A stretch of DNA of 64,000 nucleotides from Flavobacterium sp. (GCA_025351785.1 JANXVF010000005.1:1-64000); one strand, 5' to 3'; counted from the first letter of the stretch, positions 9,490-18,887 are shown. Program-made: numbers and translations. Notes: generated from the sequence alone by a model not told the origin.

Positions 9490-10083
9490 TTAATACTTTT
9501 TATTAGAAGCAATTCTGCCACGAATTCTACTAAGTGAAACAGGTGTTATTCCGAGTAAAGTAGCAAGATATTTGTTAGAAACACGGTTAACTATATTGGG
9601 CTTGTCCTTTACAAATTTTAAATACCGTTCTTCTGGATTTAATAAAATAAATGATTCAACTCGAGCAAGAGATTCAGCTAACATTTTCAACAAAAAGTGA
9701 CGCCTTCCTTCTTCCAGTTTTGGATTTTTACTCATAAATGTTTGTGCCATATCGTAGTCTATTTCTAACAAAATAGTATGTTCTAGTGCTTGATAATAAA
9801 AACGTGAAGGTTGATGATGCAAAACATAATCGTGTGACGAAATAAATTGGTCTTCCCAACGAATCAAAGTAGTAACCTCGTCTCCATTTTCTTTTATTAT
9901 ATAAGCTCTAAGAAGTCCTTTTTTAATGTAAGCTATTTTATTATAATTATCGCCAACATTAATTAAGAACTCGTTTGGTTTGAGTTTTCTTATTTTTACA
10001 AGTTTAAAAATTGATGAAAAATCTTTTATTTCAAGACCTTTAAATAGTTCAAAATAATAATTTAGTTTTTGGGAATCAAGCAT
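9490..10083 (-). CDS. Crp/Fnr-family transcriptional regulator
   Basis: Cyclic-nucleotide-binding-fold regulator, 197 aa. The N-terminal 120 residues form the beta-roll (ANGLLR-like IAYIKKGLLRAYI, then VTTLIRWEDQF). A long dimerisation helix follows (about 120-150). A short C-terminal helix-turn-helix has NKYLATLLGITPVSLSRIR, probably contacting DNA. No cysteine cluster typical of an FNR iron-sulphur sensor is seen, and the cAMP-pocket signature is not clear, so the ligand is unknown. This short class is abundant in Flavobacteriaceae. It starts 14 bases after the DUF3810 gene on the same strand and may be co-transcribed with it. Confidence 0.87.
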   Translation of the reverse strand: MLDSQKLNYYFELFKGLEIKDFSSIFKLVKIRKLKPNEFLINVGDNYNKIAYIKKGLLRAYIIKENGDEVTTLIRWEDQFISSHDYVLHHQPSRFYYQALEHTILLEIDYDMAQTFMSKNPKLEEGRRHFLLKMLAESLARVESFILLNPEERYLKFVKDKPNIVNRVSNKYLATLLGITPVSLSRIRGRIASNKKY

Positions 10084-10097
10084 AATTTTAAGTTTGA

Positions 10098-11159
10098 TTA
10101 AAGCTTTTTCATTTGATAATAATTAACCAACAAATTAACAAACTTACTATAACTTTCAATACCATCTTTTTGTTGATTCATTTTTAAAAACTGATCATAA
10201 AAAGCATGAAAGCCTTTGTCAATAAAAGTATCATATTGTTTCCAAAAAATCTCACTTTCTCTATAATTCTCAATAATTCCCGGATTTATTTTTGATTTAA
10301 AATAGTCAAACTTTTCTTTATTTTTAACGGCAATATTTTCCATGCAATAATGAAGTGCCACAACATGTGCTGCATATTGAAAATACAAATTTTCATTTTT
10401 TTTGCAGGCTAAAAAACCAATAAAATTGCATTCACTTTCGCTTCCATAACCAATTTGATGGGCCATTTCATGGCAAATTACAAATGGAAAATCATATTTT
10501 GGAATTTTACTATTTACTTGTGCCTCGTTAGTAAATGGATTTAAATATCCCGAAAATCCCATGTATGTTAAAACTAAACTGAATAATGATTTTTTTTGAC
10601 TTGGAACTTGATATTTAAAAAATGGGTACAAATTTGCCAGGTTATTATATCCATTTTGAGAAGCACAAAAAATATCATTTTGAGATTGTAAATTGTTAAC
10701 TTTTTGCGCTTTATCTTTTGTTATGATGAACTGAATTTTATTTGATTTTGCAATTAATTTTTCAGTAAAATTAAATAATTTTTCATCAGAATATTCGTTA
10801 GAAATATTCATTTTTTTAAAAAGTGGTTCCCTGTAATAATTGAAACCCCAAAGTAGATGAAACAGAAAATAAGCTATCGAGAAAACATTAATTATTTTTA
10901 ATACATTATTTTTCCAATGCAATCGCCACGAATTTCGGGTTTTCCAAAGTTGAATTAGTAAATAAATAATTAATATTCCGTAAATTACATCTCCAACAGA
11001 AAAACAAATTTTGCCTAAAAGTGTTCTCGAAATTTTAGAAACATAAACATAAAAACCATTGCTGTAAATATGCTCAACCTTTTCGGGGAAAAAAGCAATC
11101 ATTTTCAGGAATAGTATCTGTATTACTAAAAATATTGGAAGAAGATATTTTCTTTTCAC
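10098..11159 (-). CDS. DUF3810 membrane protein with HExxH zincin-like motif
   Basis: Membrane protein of 353 aa in the DUF3810 family. Three hydrophobic segments occupy about residues 5-110, followed by a periplasmic-type domain. The domain holds HEMAH at 230-234 within VICHEMAHQIGYG, followed by two glutamates (SESE). This is the layout of a gluzincin-like metallopeptidase, so a membrane-bound zinc protease is plausible, but no substrate is known. Translation appears to start at GTG (11157-11159); I see no better ATG nearby. It leads a leftward group with the Crp/Fnr regulator. Family recognition is good, peptidase activity is inference. Confidence 0.8.
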   Translation of the reverse strand: MKRKYLLPIFLVIQILFLKMIAFFPEKVEHIYSNGFYVYVSKISRTLLGKICFSVGDVIYGILIIYLLIQLWKTRNSWRLHWKNNVLKIINVFSIAYFLFHLLWGFNYYREPLFKKMNISNEYSDEKLFNFTEKLIAKSNKIQFIITKDKAQKVNNLQSQNDIFCASQNGYNNLANLYPFFKYQVPSQKKSLFSLVLTYMGFSGYLNPFTNEAQVNSKIPKYDFPFVICHEMAHQIGYGSESECNFIGFLACKKNENLYFQYAAHVVALHYCMENIAVKNKEKFDYFKSKINPGIIENYRESEIFWKQYDTFIDKGFHAFYDQFLKMNQQKDGIESYSKFVNLLVNYYQMKKL

Positions 11160-11196
11160 GTATAAATTTTGAAATGTAAATATAATGACAAATCAA

Positions 11197-11226
11197 TTTG
11201 CAAAGAAATTAAACTTTGTAACTTTG
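11197..11226 (+). promoter_or_regulatory. Bacteroidota-type promoter before pepD
   Basis: TTTG at 11197-11200, an 18-base spacer, then TAACTTTG at 11219-11226, matching the TTTG / TAnnTTTG consensus well. Transcription would begin near 11233, leaving a 5' leader of about 90 bases that contains the short AAATCTGT repeat. Confidence 0.7.
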
Positions 11227-11286
11227 TGTTTTTAAAATAATTTTATAAATCTAGCTGCATTTCGAACGATTTTCTAAGTTTTGTGT

Positions 11287-11303
11287 AAATCTGTGAAATC
11301 TGT
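11287..11303 (+). repeat. Short tandem repeat AAATCTGT in the pepD leader
   Basis: AAATCTGT occurs at 11287-11294 and again at 11296-11303, period nine, followed by AGCAAAAAAC. From memory, similar AATCTGTG / ATCTGTGGC stretches recur between genes in Bacteroidota genomes, so this may be one copy of a dispersed intergenic repeat. Only the two local copies are seen here. Confidence 0.45.
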
Positions 11304-11320
11304 AGCAAAAAACAACTATA

Positions 11321-12784
11321 ATGAGCCAAGAAATTAGAAACCTTGAACCAAAAAATCTTTGGAATAATTTTGCCGATTTAAATGCAGTACCGCGTCCATC
11401 AAAAAAAGAAGATCGTGTTATTGAATTCATAAAAAACTTTGGTATTAATCTAGGATTAGAAACTTTTGAAGATGAAATTCGGAATGTAATTATTCGAAAA
11501 CCAGCAACTGCAGGGATGGAAAATCGAAAATCAATAGTGCTTCAAGGACATCTAGACATGGTTCATCAAAAAAATAATGACACAGATTTTGATTTTGAAA
11601 CGCAAGGAATTGAAATGTATGTCGACGGCGATTGGGTTCGTGCTCGAGGAACAACTCTTGGAGCAGATAATGGACTTGGAGTTGCAATGATAATGGCAAT
11701 TTTAGAGAGTAAAGATATTGCACATCCTGCTATCGAAGCTCTTTTTACAATTGATGAAGAAACAGGAATGACAGGTGCTTTAAACCTTAAAGGTGGCATT
11801 TTAAATGGTGAAATATTACTTAATATGGATACCGAAGAAGATGACGAAATTGACATAGGTTGTGCCGGAGGAATTGATGTAACCGCTACTAGAAATTATA
11901 ATGAAGAAGATACACCAACCCAATCTGTGGGTTACACAATTACGGTTAAGGGTTTAAACGGTGGTCATTCGGGAATGGATATCAATAAAGGTTTAGGCAA
12001 CGCAAATAAAATTATGAATCGTTTATTATATGATGGTTTTGAAAATTTTGGATTACAAATTTCGGAAATTTCTGGGGGCAGTTTACGAAATGCAATTCCG
12101 AGAGAAAGCGTTGCAAAAGTCATAATTGCGAGTATGTATGATGAAACTTTTGTTTATGATATTAATAAAATCATTAACGATATTAAAACAGAATATAAAA
12201 CTACTGAGCCTAATTTGATTATAGAAATCGCAACAGCCGATTTGCCAAAAAAAGTCATGGAAATTGGAGTTCAAGAAGGTTTTATTCGTTCAATTTATAG
12301 TGCTTTAAATGGAGTTTACAGAATGTCTTCGGATATGGAAAATTTGGTTGAAACTTCAAATAATATTGCCAGAGTTATTGTAAAGGATGGTCAGATTTCA
12401 ATACAAAATCTAACACGATCTTCTGTAGAAACCTCAAAAATTGATTTGGCAAATAGCTTGCGATCAGCTTATGAATTATTTGGTTGTACTGTCGAATTTG
12501 GAGGAAGTTATCCAGGTTGGACTCCAAATGTAAATTCTGAAATTCTCGGAATTTTGACTTCAATTTATGAAAAACAAAATGGTGAAAAACCCAAAGTTGT
12601 TGCTTGTCATGCTGGTTTAGAATGTGGAATTTTAGGAACTAATTATCCTAATATGGATATGATTTCATTTGGACCAACAATTCATGGAGCACATTCTCCA
12701 GATGAAAGAGCATCAATTAAATCATCTCAGAAATTTTATAAATTTGTTTTAGAAATTTTGAAAAATATTCCTTTGAAGAATTAA
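11321..12784 (+). CDS. pepD: Aminoacyl-histidine dipeptidase (PepD, M20 family)
   Basis: Cytoplasmic di-zinc M20 peptidase that cleaves Xaa-His and other dipeptides. The 487-aa length is typical of PepD. Metal and catalytic motifs are all present in order: QGHLDMVHQ, GTTLGADNGLGVAM, IDEETGMTGA, MDTEEDDEI, and near the C-terminus CHAGLECGI and IHGAHSPDERA. The GHSGMDINKG stretch marks the lid/dimerisation domain. A well-formed promoter lies 95-124 bases upstream. The next gene starts 24 bases after its stop with no terminator between, so read-through is likely. Confidence 0.95.
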   Translation: MSQEIRNLEPKNLWNNFADLNAVPRPSKKEDRVIEFIKNFGINLGLETFEDEIRNVIIRKPATAGMENRKSIVLQGHLDMVHQKNNDTDFDFETQGIEMYVDGDWVRARGTTLGADNGLGVAMIMAILESKDIAHPAIEALFTIDEETGMTGALNLKGGILNGEILLNMDTEEDDEIDIGCAGGIDVTATRNYNEEDTPTQSVGYTITVKGLNGGHSGMDINKGLGNANKIMNRLLYDGFENFGLQISEISGGSLRNAIPRESVAKVIIASMYDETFVYDINKIINDIKTEYKTTEPNLIIEIATADLPKKVMEIGVQEGFIRSIYSALNGVYRMSSDMENLVETSNNIARVIVKDGQISIQNLTRSSVETSKIDLANSLRSAYELFGCTVEFGGSYPGWTPNVNSEILGILTSIYEKQNGEKPKVVACHAGLECGILGTNYPNMDMISFGPTIHGAHSPDERASIKSSQKFYKFVLEILKNIPLKN

Positions 12785-12808
12785 TATTCATGTATTAAAT
12801 TTAAGTTT

Positions 12809-15079
12809 ATGAAAGTAAAAATACAGGAAAATCAAAATAATTCTGAATCAAAAAATTCTTTTTTCTTAAATTACAAATGGGCTTTTGTACCCATTTTATT
12901 GATGCTTTTTGTATATTCAAACACACTTTCAAATAGTTTTGCACTCGACGACGGTTTAGTAACCCAAGATAGTACTATCAATCAAGGGTTGAAAAATTTT
13001 GCAAATTTTTTTACTCAAAAAACCTTACCCGATTCAGGAAATATTAAGCCATATCGACCTGTTACATCTCTAAGTTTTGCTTTTGATTATTCATTTTATA
13101 AATCATCAGATTTGCAATTGTTTGCTTCAAAAATGCATTTGATGCAACTTTTATATTATGCAATTGCAATTTTTTTAACCTTTGTTTTTATAAAAAAACT
13201 TTTTAAAAGCGATTTAGTTGCAGGAGCAATCTCTGCTATTTTTGCACTTCATCCAATTCATACTGAAGTTGTTGCAAACATAAAATCGAGAGATGAAATT
13301 TTAGCCTATTCATTCGGATTACTTTCTATGATTTTTTATTTAAAATTTAAAGAATCAAATTTAATAAAATGGATATATACAAGTGTTTTTTTCTATTTCA
13401 TTGCAATACTGTCAAAAGAAAATGCACTTTTATTTATTGCAATTTTTCCAGTTTTAAACTACTATACTACTTCAAAAAAATTAAATTTCGATTTAATTCT
13501 GGACACAAAGTGGTATGTAATTCCTGCACTTCTATTTTTATTTTTACAAAAATTAATTCTTGGAAATATTTTTATTGTTAAACTTTCGGAAATAGATAAT
13601 ATGCTTGTTGGAATTCCGAACTTTTCAGAAAATATAGCCACAAGAATTTATCTAATTGGACTTTACATTTATAAAATAATAATACCTCATCCTTTGTTGT
13701 ACGATTATTCTATAAATTATATCAGCAAAAAAACCTTTTTGTCAATCGAAGTTTGGATTAGTTTATTTGTGTTGCTATTTATTTTTACTTTAATTTATAA
13801 AGGAATTTTAAGAAAAAGTAAAATTGCATTTGGTTTATTGTTTATGGTTGTTATGTTTGTGCTAACCTGTAATTTATTTATACAAATTGGAGCCACCTTT
13901 GCCGAACGTTTTGCTTTTACACCCAGTTTAGGCTTTGCTATTGCATTGGTATTTAGTTTAATTGAAGTGTTGAAAAAGTTGAATTTAAAAATGGTTTATT
14001 TGGGACTATTTTTAGTACCATTACTTCTTTTGTATGGTTTTAAAACCCACGAAAGAAACTACAATTGGAAAGATAATGATACTTTATTTACACATGATTA
14101 TAGGGTAAGTTCTAAGAGTTTTAGAATTCAAAATAATTATGCTACAATGTTTTACGAACATACAAAAAATATTGAAAATCAAAATCTTAAGAAAAAAAGC
14201 TTATTAAAAACCATTAAATTATTAAACACTTTAATTGAAAATTATCCAAATTATATTGAGGCTTTTTTACTGAAAGGTATTTGTTATTTAGAACTAAAAG
14301 ACTGTAAAAATGCAGTTTTTAATTTTGAAAAAGCGCAAAAAATGTCCATTTATATTCCTAATATAGAAAGTAATTTGGGTACCGGATATATAAATTGTGA
14401 ACGATCAAAAGATGCTATTCCAATTTTTTTGAAATTACTACAAACAGATTCTGGACAAGAGCAACTTTATTTAAGAAATCTTGGGGTTGCATATTATAAT
14501 ATAAAAAACAGGGATTCATCAAAATATTATTTTACTACTTTAAAGGATAAATATCCTAACAATGAGGAAGTCGATAATTATATGAAATTATTTTCTGGCG
14601 AAATTAAAAAAGTTACCCAAAATACAAATCAAACTGTTGCAGTAAACAAGAATTTAACAACATCAAATCAGTCACAAATCGAGTTCAATGAAGCTTATAC
14701 ATATTATCAAAATGGCAATAAACAAAAAGCTAAAGAACTACTAATAGCATTAACCAAAAAAGATAAAACATTTGCAATGTCTTTTTCAATTTTGGGATTG
14801 ATTGCAGACGAAAAAAACAATTTTATTGAAGCAGAGAAAAACTATAAAAAATCATTATCATTGAACCCAAACGACTACCGGATTTATTATAATTTAGGAA
14901 ATACGTTAACAAGAGACGGGAAAAAAGAAGAAGCCTTACTAAATTTTGAAAAATCTATAAAATTAAACCCTAATTATATAAACCCTTATAAGTCATTAGT
15001 TTACTATTATAAATCAATAAACAATACTGAGAAATTAAATTTTTATGAAATGAAGTTAGCGACACTAGAAAAAAAGTAA
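12809..15079 (+). CDS. TMTC-like membrane glycosyltransferase with C-terminal TPR repeats
   Basis: Large membrane protein of 756 aa. The first 425 residues have about ten hydrophobic segments arranged like a GT-C glycosyltransferase. The first periplasmic loop has an acidic pair, LDDG (D47, D48), the usual GT-C catalytic site. YRPVT (from Y82), ALHPIHTE (146-153) followed by a conserved RDE, and LSKEN recall the YRPLT, LHPVHTEAV..R and SKE signatures of animal TMTC1-4, which O-mannosylate cadherins. The C-terminal 320 residues hold about seven TPR units, for example AFLLKGICYLELKDCKNA and DYRIYYNLGNTLTRDG. A role in protein glycosylation in the periplasm is inferred; it could also be only a TPR scaffold. 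It ends 8 bases from a convergent lipoprotein gene. Confidence 0.8.
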   Translation: MKVKIQENQNNSESKNSFFLNYKWAFVPILLMLFVYSNTLSNSFALDDGLVTQDSTINQGLKNFANFFTQKTLPDSGNIKPYRPVTSLSFAFDYSFYKSSDLQLFASKMHLMQLLYYAIAIFLTFVFIKKLFKSDLVAGAISAIFALHPIHTEVVANIKSRDEILAYSFGLLSMIFYLKFKESNLIKWIYTSVFFYFIAILSKENALLFIAIFPVLNYYTTSKKLNFDLILDTKWYVIPALLFLFLQKLILGNIFIVKLSEIDNMLVGIPNFSENIATRIYLIGLYIYKIIIPHPLLYDYSINYISKKTFLSIEVWISLFVLLFIFTLIYKGILRKSKIAFGLLFMVVMFVLTCNLFIQIGATFAERFAFTPSLGFAIALVFSLIEVLKKLNLKMVYLGLFLVPLLLLYGFKTHERNYNWKDNDTLFTHDYRVSSKSFRIQNNYATMFYEHTKNIENQNLKKKSLLKTIKLLNTLIENYPNYIEAFLLKGICYLELKDCKNAVFNFEKAQKMSIYIPNIESNLGTGYINCERSKDAIPIFLKLLQTDSGQEQLYLRNLGVAYYNIKNRDSSKYYFTTLKDKYPNNEEVDNYMKLFSGEIKKVTQNTNQTVAVNKNLTTSNQSQIEFNEAYTYYQNGNKQKAKELLIALTKKDKTFAMSFSILGLIADEKNNFIEAEKNYKKSLSLNPNDYRIYYNLGNTLTRDGKKEEALLNFEKSIKLNPNYINPYKSLVYYYKSINNTEKLNFYEMKLATLEKK

Positions 15080-15087
15080 CTCTAATT

Positions 15088-15804
15088 TTATTTATTTTCC
15101 CTCCTTCTTCGTTCAATTATTAAAGTTTGAAGTTGCTTACCATATAAGGATTTTGCAATTTTTGGGGTCATCGATTTCTGGATTGTATCTAAATATTTCA
15201 AGTTGATATCATAAATTTCTGAAACTAATACATAAGGAGAAACTTCAAAATTTGAATGATTAACTGCAAAATTTGTTGTGTAGAGGTATTTTTTTCTCAA
15301 TAAATCGTCCTGTTTTTTTGATATATCAATTAATTCCTGATTATTTTTATTTTTTAATGCTTTAAATTTTCTTTCAATTAAATCTAAATTTTGATCTACA
15401 TATCGTGAAACTACTTTTTTATATTCATCATATAATTCTTGATTTTTAGAACCTGTAATTTTTGCATCTGATGTAAAAAACTCTAATGATGATTCTATAT
15501 TTATAGTTCCAGGTTCGGCAAAAAAAGACAAACTATTATCAATTGATTTTGTGGTTCCTCTGTCCATGGTAAGATAATACATTTCGGGCGAGCTAATGTT
15601 TAAATCACTTTCAAAGTGTGAGTTTCCGTCAATTTTTATGGTGTCTAAAGTTACAAAAGTTGTATCTTTTACTTTATTAATAAACAACGTTCCTTTTTTA
15701 AATCCTTTTATAAAACCAATTATTTTTAGATTTTTATTGATTTTATTTTCCTTGCATGAAATTGCAAGAAGCACAACTAATAAGAAAAAGGCACTTTTTT
15801 TCAT
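15088..15804 (-). CDS. DUF4369-domain lipoprotein
   Basis: Probable lipoprotein of 238 aa. The signal peptide ends in a lipobox, LLAISCKE, with Cys17 as the lipid site. Residues about 28-115 match the DUF4369 pattern (GFIKGFKKGTLFINKVKDT, then SPEMYYLTMDRG). DUF4369 is commonly the N-terminal part of thioredoxin-like TlpA/ResA proteins in Bacteroidota. Here the rest is a charged helical region (about 125-235) and no CxxC thioredoxin domain follows, so a disulphide role is not supported. Function unknown; likely anchored in the outer or inner membrane. Confidence 0.8.
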   Translation of the reverse strand: MKKSAFFLLVVLLAISCKENKINKNLKIIGFIKGFKKGTLFINKVKDTTFVTLDTIKIDGNSHFESDLNISSPEMYYLTMDRGTTKSIDNSLSFFAEPGTINIESSLEFFTSDAKITGSKNQELYDEYKKVVSRYVDQNLDLIERKFKALKNKNNQELIDISKKQDDLLRKKYLYTTNFAVNHSNFEVSPYVLVSEIYDINLKYLDTIQKSMTPKIAKSLYGKQLQTLIIERRRRENK

Positions 15805-15838
15805 CTTTGTATTTTAATAAGTAGGTCACGAAAATAAT

Positions 15839-15875
15839 AAAAAAATCCCCAAATTATAAAATAATTTGAGGATTT
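15839..15875 (-). terminator. Rho-independent terminator after the M61 peptidase gene
   Basis: Arms at 15843-15857 and 15861-15875 form a 15-bp stem with one mismatch around a three-base loop. On the minus strand the stem is followed by a run of T. It lies about 20 bases after the stop of the leftward M61 gene. Confidence 0.8.
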
Positions 15876-15894
15876 AAAATTCATTATTTTAAGT

Positions 15895-17763
15895 TTATCC
15901 TTTTAACCAAGCATCTTTTAAAGATTTTTTTGTTTCATCTGAATATTTATATCCTTCTGATTCTTCAAAAGATATTTTTACTTTAGTTGATAAAACTTGC
16001 TCTTTTCCGTTGCGTTTTATTTTAATTGAAATTAAATCTCCATCTTTCCAATTTTGAACCGAAGACATCATATCAGAAATAGATTCTAAAGTGTATTTTT
16101 TGTTGTTAATTTCAGTTATTACATCTTCAGGTTTCAATCCGATTGCTAGCATAAAATCACTCAATTCTGTATTAGATTTTACAATTAATTCTTTAGTAGA
16201 TTGATTTCCAGTTATTCCAGATGAATTATCTTTAATAAATGGATTGATAACTTTTTTAAATTTTGTATTGGCAACTCCAACTTTAGCTAAATAAAAATCA
16301 TAGGGTATTGGTGTAGTTCCAGATACATAAGTAGTTAAAAAAGTACCAATTTCAGGATATGTTAATTCTGTAATTTTAGCAAAAAGTTCATCGTCATTAA
16401 ATGCTTTTTTAGATCCATATTCTGCTGAAAGTTTCTTCATTAAGTCCAGAATTCCTCTTTTGCCATCACTTTTTTCTCTAATTTCGATATCAATACACAT
16501 AGCAATTAATGCACCTTTTTCATAAACATTTAAATATTGATCTTTATATGGTTCCTTCAATACATTTTCACTCATAACTGTAAATGGCATAGTATCATTC
16601 AATTCTTTAGCATTTTTTATTTTTTTAATCATTCTTTTATAAAAAGAATTTTCGTCGATTAGTCCTTGATTTACTTGAAATAAATTTGCAAAATACTCTG
16701 TAATACCTTCGTACATCCATAAATGTTTTGACATTTTAGGAACTGTAAAATCAAAATTTTGAATTTCGTTCGAATGAATATTTAAAGGAGTCACGGTATG
16801 AAAAAATTCGTGAGAAACTACATCTATTATTTCCTTCCCAAGACTACCTGCAGGAATTAGTTCGGGAAATACTACTGTAGTTGAAGTATTGTGTTCTAAG
16901 GCTCCAAATCCTTTGGCATCTTTCTTTTGCATTTCAGATAGATATAAAATCACAGTATATTTTTTATTAGTATTTATCGATCCTAAAAATGCTTTTTGGG
17001 CTCGCATCATTTTTTCTAAATCAGGCGAAAGTGCTTTAGCAGAGTGTTTACCATTTGGAGAATAAACACTGAAAAGTATTTCCATATCATCAACAAAAAA
17101 TGTTGTATTGTCGGGTTTAGAATACATTATTGGGTTGTCAACTAATTCGTTGTATCTTGATACTACAAAAGTATCCGATATATTACTGGGGTCAACATCG
17201 CTTAACGAAGTTGCTCCAAATAACGATTCAGGGTGTGTCACGATAACTTTGTAAGTGATGTCTTTCGATTCGTTAAAATATCCAACAAAACCATGATTAT
17301 TTAATAAGATATTTTTTCCCTCAAGAATATTTGTTCCAGCTGGAGAAAATATATCTTCTTTTCCAAATCCACCACCTTTTTCAGTATCAAATGTATCGTT
17401 TACTAAATAGGTAATTTTATGTAATGATTTTGCATTTTTTATCGTCCACGAGTTTACATCTAGTTTTGAAATTTCAATGGCATTTCCTTTAGAATCAAAA
17501 GCTTTAATGTCATCAATATAACGACCATAATTATCCTCAGAATAGGTTCCTGGAATTATTTTCGGAATGTGATATATTATTTCGTCTAAATTAAAATTAG
17601 GTGGAGTTATAGTTACTAAAACTTTATCGTCTTTAATTGTATTCAAATCAATTGTAACATCAACTTCTTGAGTTTTCATACTGTTTTCGGTAATAATTTT
17701 ACTACCTGTTTTACAGCTTATTAACACTAGTAACAATCCAATTGAGAGTATAATTTTTTTCAT
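15895..17763 (-). CDS. M61-family metallopeptidase lipoprotein with PDZ domain
   Basis: Glycyl-aminopeptidase-like M61 zinc peptidase. The ATG at 17763 starts a lipoprotein signal peptide (LLLVLISCKT); a longer reading from 17793 adds ten polar residues and would spoil the signal, so I reject it. The zinc site is HEFFH at 318-322 with the third ligand in WMYEG (E352). The N-terminal beta domain (about 35-190) and a C-terminal PDZ domain (about 520-600, with GLKPEDVITEINNKKY) complete the usual M61 plan. It probably trims peptides in the periplasm or at the surface. It lies 49 bases after the alpha/beta hydrolase gene on the same strand, and a terminator follows. Confidence 0.9.
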   Translation of the reverse strand: MKKIILSIGLLLVLISCKTGSKIITENSMKTQEVDVTIDLNTIKDDKVLVTITPPNFNLDEIIYHIPKIIPGTYSEDNYGRYIDDIKAFDSKGNAIEISKLDVNSWTIKNAKSLHKITYLVNDTFDTEKGGGFGKEDIFSPAGTNILEGKNILLNNHGFVGYFNESKDITYKVIVTHPESLFGATSLSDVDPSNISDTFVVSRYNELVDNPIMYSKPDNTTFFVDDMEILFSVYSPNGKHSAKALSPDLEKMMRAQKAFLGSINTNKKYTVILYLSEMQKKDAKGFGALEHNTSTTVVFPELIPAGSLGKEIIDVVSHEFFHTVTPLNIHSNEIQNFDFTVPKMSKHLWMYEGITEYFANLFQVNQGLIDENSFYKRMIKKIKNAKELNDTMPFTVMSENVLKEPYKDQYLNVYEKGALIAMCIDIEIREKSDGKRGILDLMKKLSAEYGSKKAFNDDELFAKITELTYPEIGTFLTTYVSGTTPIPYDFYLAKVGVANTKFKKVINPFIKDNSSGITGNQSTKELIVKSNTELSDFMLAIGLKPEDVITEINNKKYTLESISDMMSSVQNWKDGDLISIKIKRNGKEQVLSTKVKISFEESEGYKYSDETKKSLKDAWLKG

Positions 17764-17812
17764 TTTATTATTATTTTGAGTATAAGACAACAAAATTTAA
17801 AATTTGTTACAA

Positions 17813-18751
17813 CTAAATTTTATGAACAAAATCAGTAATTGTACTTATTAGTTCTTCACTAACAGGCAATTTAGGATTGCTGTAAGATGCCTTATTTTCT
17901 GCAACATCTCCTTTTATTATTTTAAAAATATGATTCATATCATCAATCAAAACTAATGTTGCGTCAGGTTTAGCTTTTTTTAGCAAATTTGCATCTTCAA
18001 CACTTACTTGAATATCTTTTTTACCGTTGATAATCAATGTTGGGACCTTTACTTTTTTTATTTCATCTTGCGGATTATATTTTATCCATGATATCAAATA
18101 TTCTTGTAGATCAGGTTTTAGTATTGAATATAAAATAGGGTTTTTTGAATTGTATTCAAATGTTTGCCCCGTTTTTAGCAAAGCTAATTTTTCGCTAATT
18201 TCTTTTGAAAAGGCATGATATTGCTCGCTATATTGTTGATTTAAAACCTCGTCAATAGGTCTTCCTGCTCCAGCAATAGAAATGTAACCATCAATATTTT
18301 TTGAAGAAGCAATCATTCCTATAAGAGAACCTTCGCTATGACCTGCAATAATAATTTTGCTAAATTTATTTTGCATTTTAAAGTAGTTAACAACATCTTT
18401 TGCATCATTAATAAAATCTTCAAACCGCAAAGTTTTTTCGTCAACTTTTCCGCTCAAAATCATGGCAATAATTCTTTTATCATAACTAAAAACTGCAATA
18501 TTTTGATTTGCTAAGTTTTCGGCTAAAAATTTTAAAGAATTATTTTGTGTCAAACCACTATTTCCGTTGCGATTTGTAGGTCCTGAACCTGCAATAAGAA
18601 TGACTAATTTTGTTTTAGGACTTGAGTTTAAAGGCAAAAATAAAGTTCCTTTTATTAATGAATTGATTTCTACTTCTTGTTTTTCAAAAGCTGGTTTTTG
18701 AGCAAATAGTGCTACTGGAAATAATAAAAATAATAGAATAATTTTTTTCAT
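17813..18751 (-). CDS. Alpha/beta hydrolase, exported
   Basis: Serine hydrolase of 312 aa. A signal peptide of about 17 residues (LLFLLFPVALFAQ) sends it to the periplasm. The oxyanion region is LVILIAGSGPTNRNG, the nucleophile elbow is GHSEGSLIG (Ser about 142), the acid is probably in INGKKDIQVS, and the His in DDMNHIFK. This matches the dienelactone-hydrolase / acyl-CoA-thioester-hydrolase-like family; the natural ester or peptide substrate is unknown. It is followed at 49 bases by the M61 peptidase, so the two exported hydrolases are likely co-transcribed. Confidence 0.88.
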   Translation of the reverse strand: MKKIILLFLLFPVALFAQKPAFEKQEVEINSLIKGTLFLPLNSSPKTKLVILIAGSGPTNRNGNSGLTQNNSLKFLAENLANQNIAVFSYDKRIIAMILSGKVDEKTLRFEDFINDAKDVVNYFKMQNKFSKIIIAGHSEGSLIGMIASSKNIDGYISIAGAGRPIDEVLNQQYSEQYHAFSKEISEKLALLKTGQTFEYNSKNPILYSILKPDLQEYLISWIKYNPQDEIKKVKVPTLIINGKKDIQVSVEDANLLKKAKPDATLVLIDDMNHIFKIIKGDVAENKASYSNPKLPVSEELISTITDFVHKI

Positions 18752-18804
18752 ATTGATTTGATTTTATAATTTATAGCATCAATAACTTTAGAAGCTTTCA
18801 AATA

Positions 18805-18843
18805 CAATTTGAGATAAATGCTATTTTGATGTTTCTCAAATTG
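18805..18843. repeat. 10-bp inverted repeat upstream of the hydrolase gene
   Basis: CAATTTGAGA at 18805-18814 and its exact reverse complement at 18834-18843 are separated by 19 bases. The repeat lies 54-92 bases before the hydrolase start, where its promoter would be expected, so it may be an operator. It lacks a T run on either side, which argues against a terminator. Confidence 0.5.
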
Positions 18844-18887
18844 CAACTATATTTTTGGTTGTATTTTAGTACATCTTTGAAAATAAA

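Noticed and set aside
17764..17793. Ten-residue extension of the M61 peptidase
   Set aside because: It would put polar residues ahead of a clean lipoprotein signal peptide.
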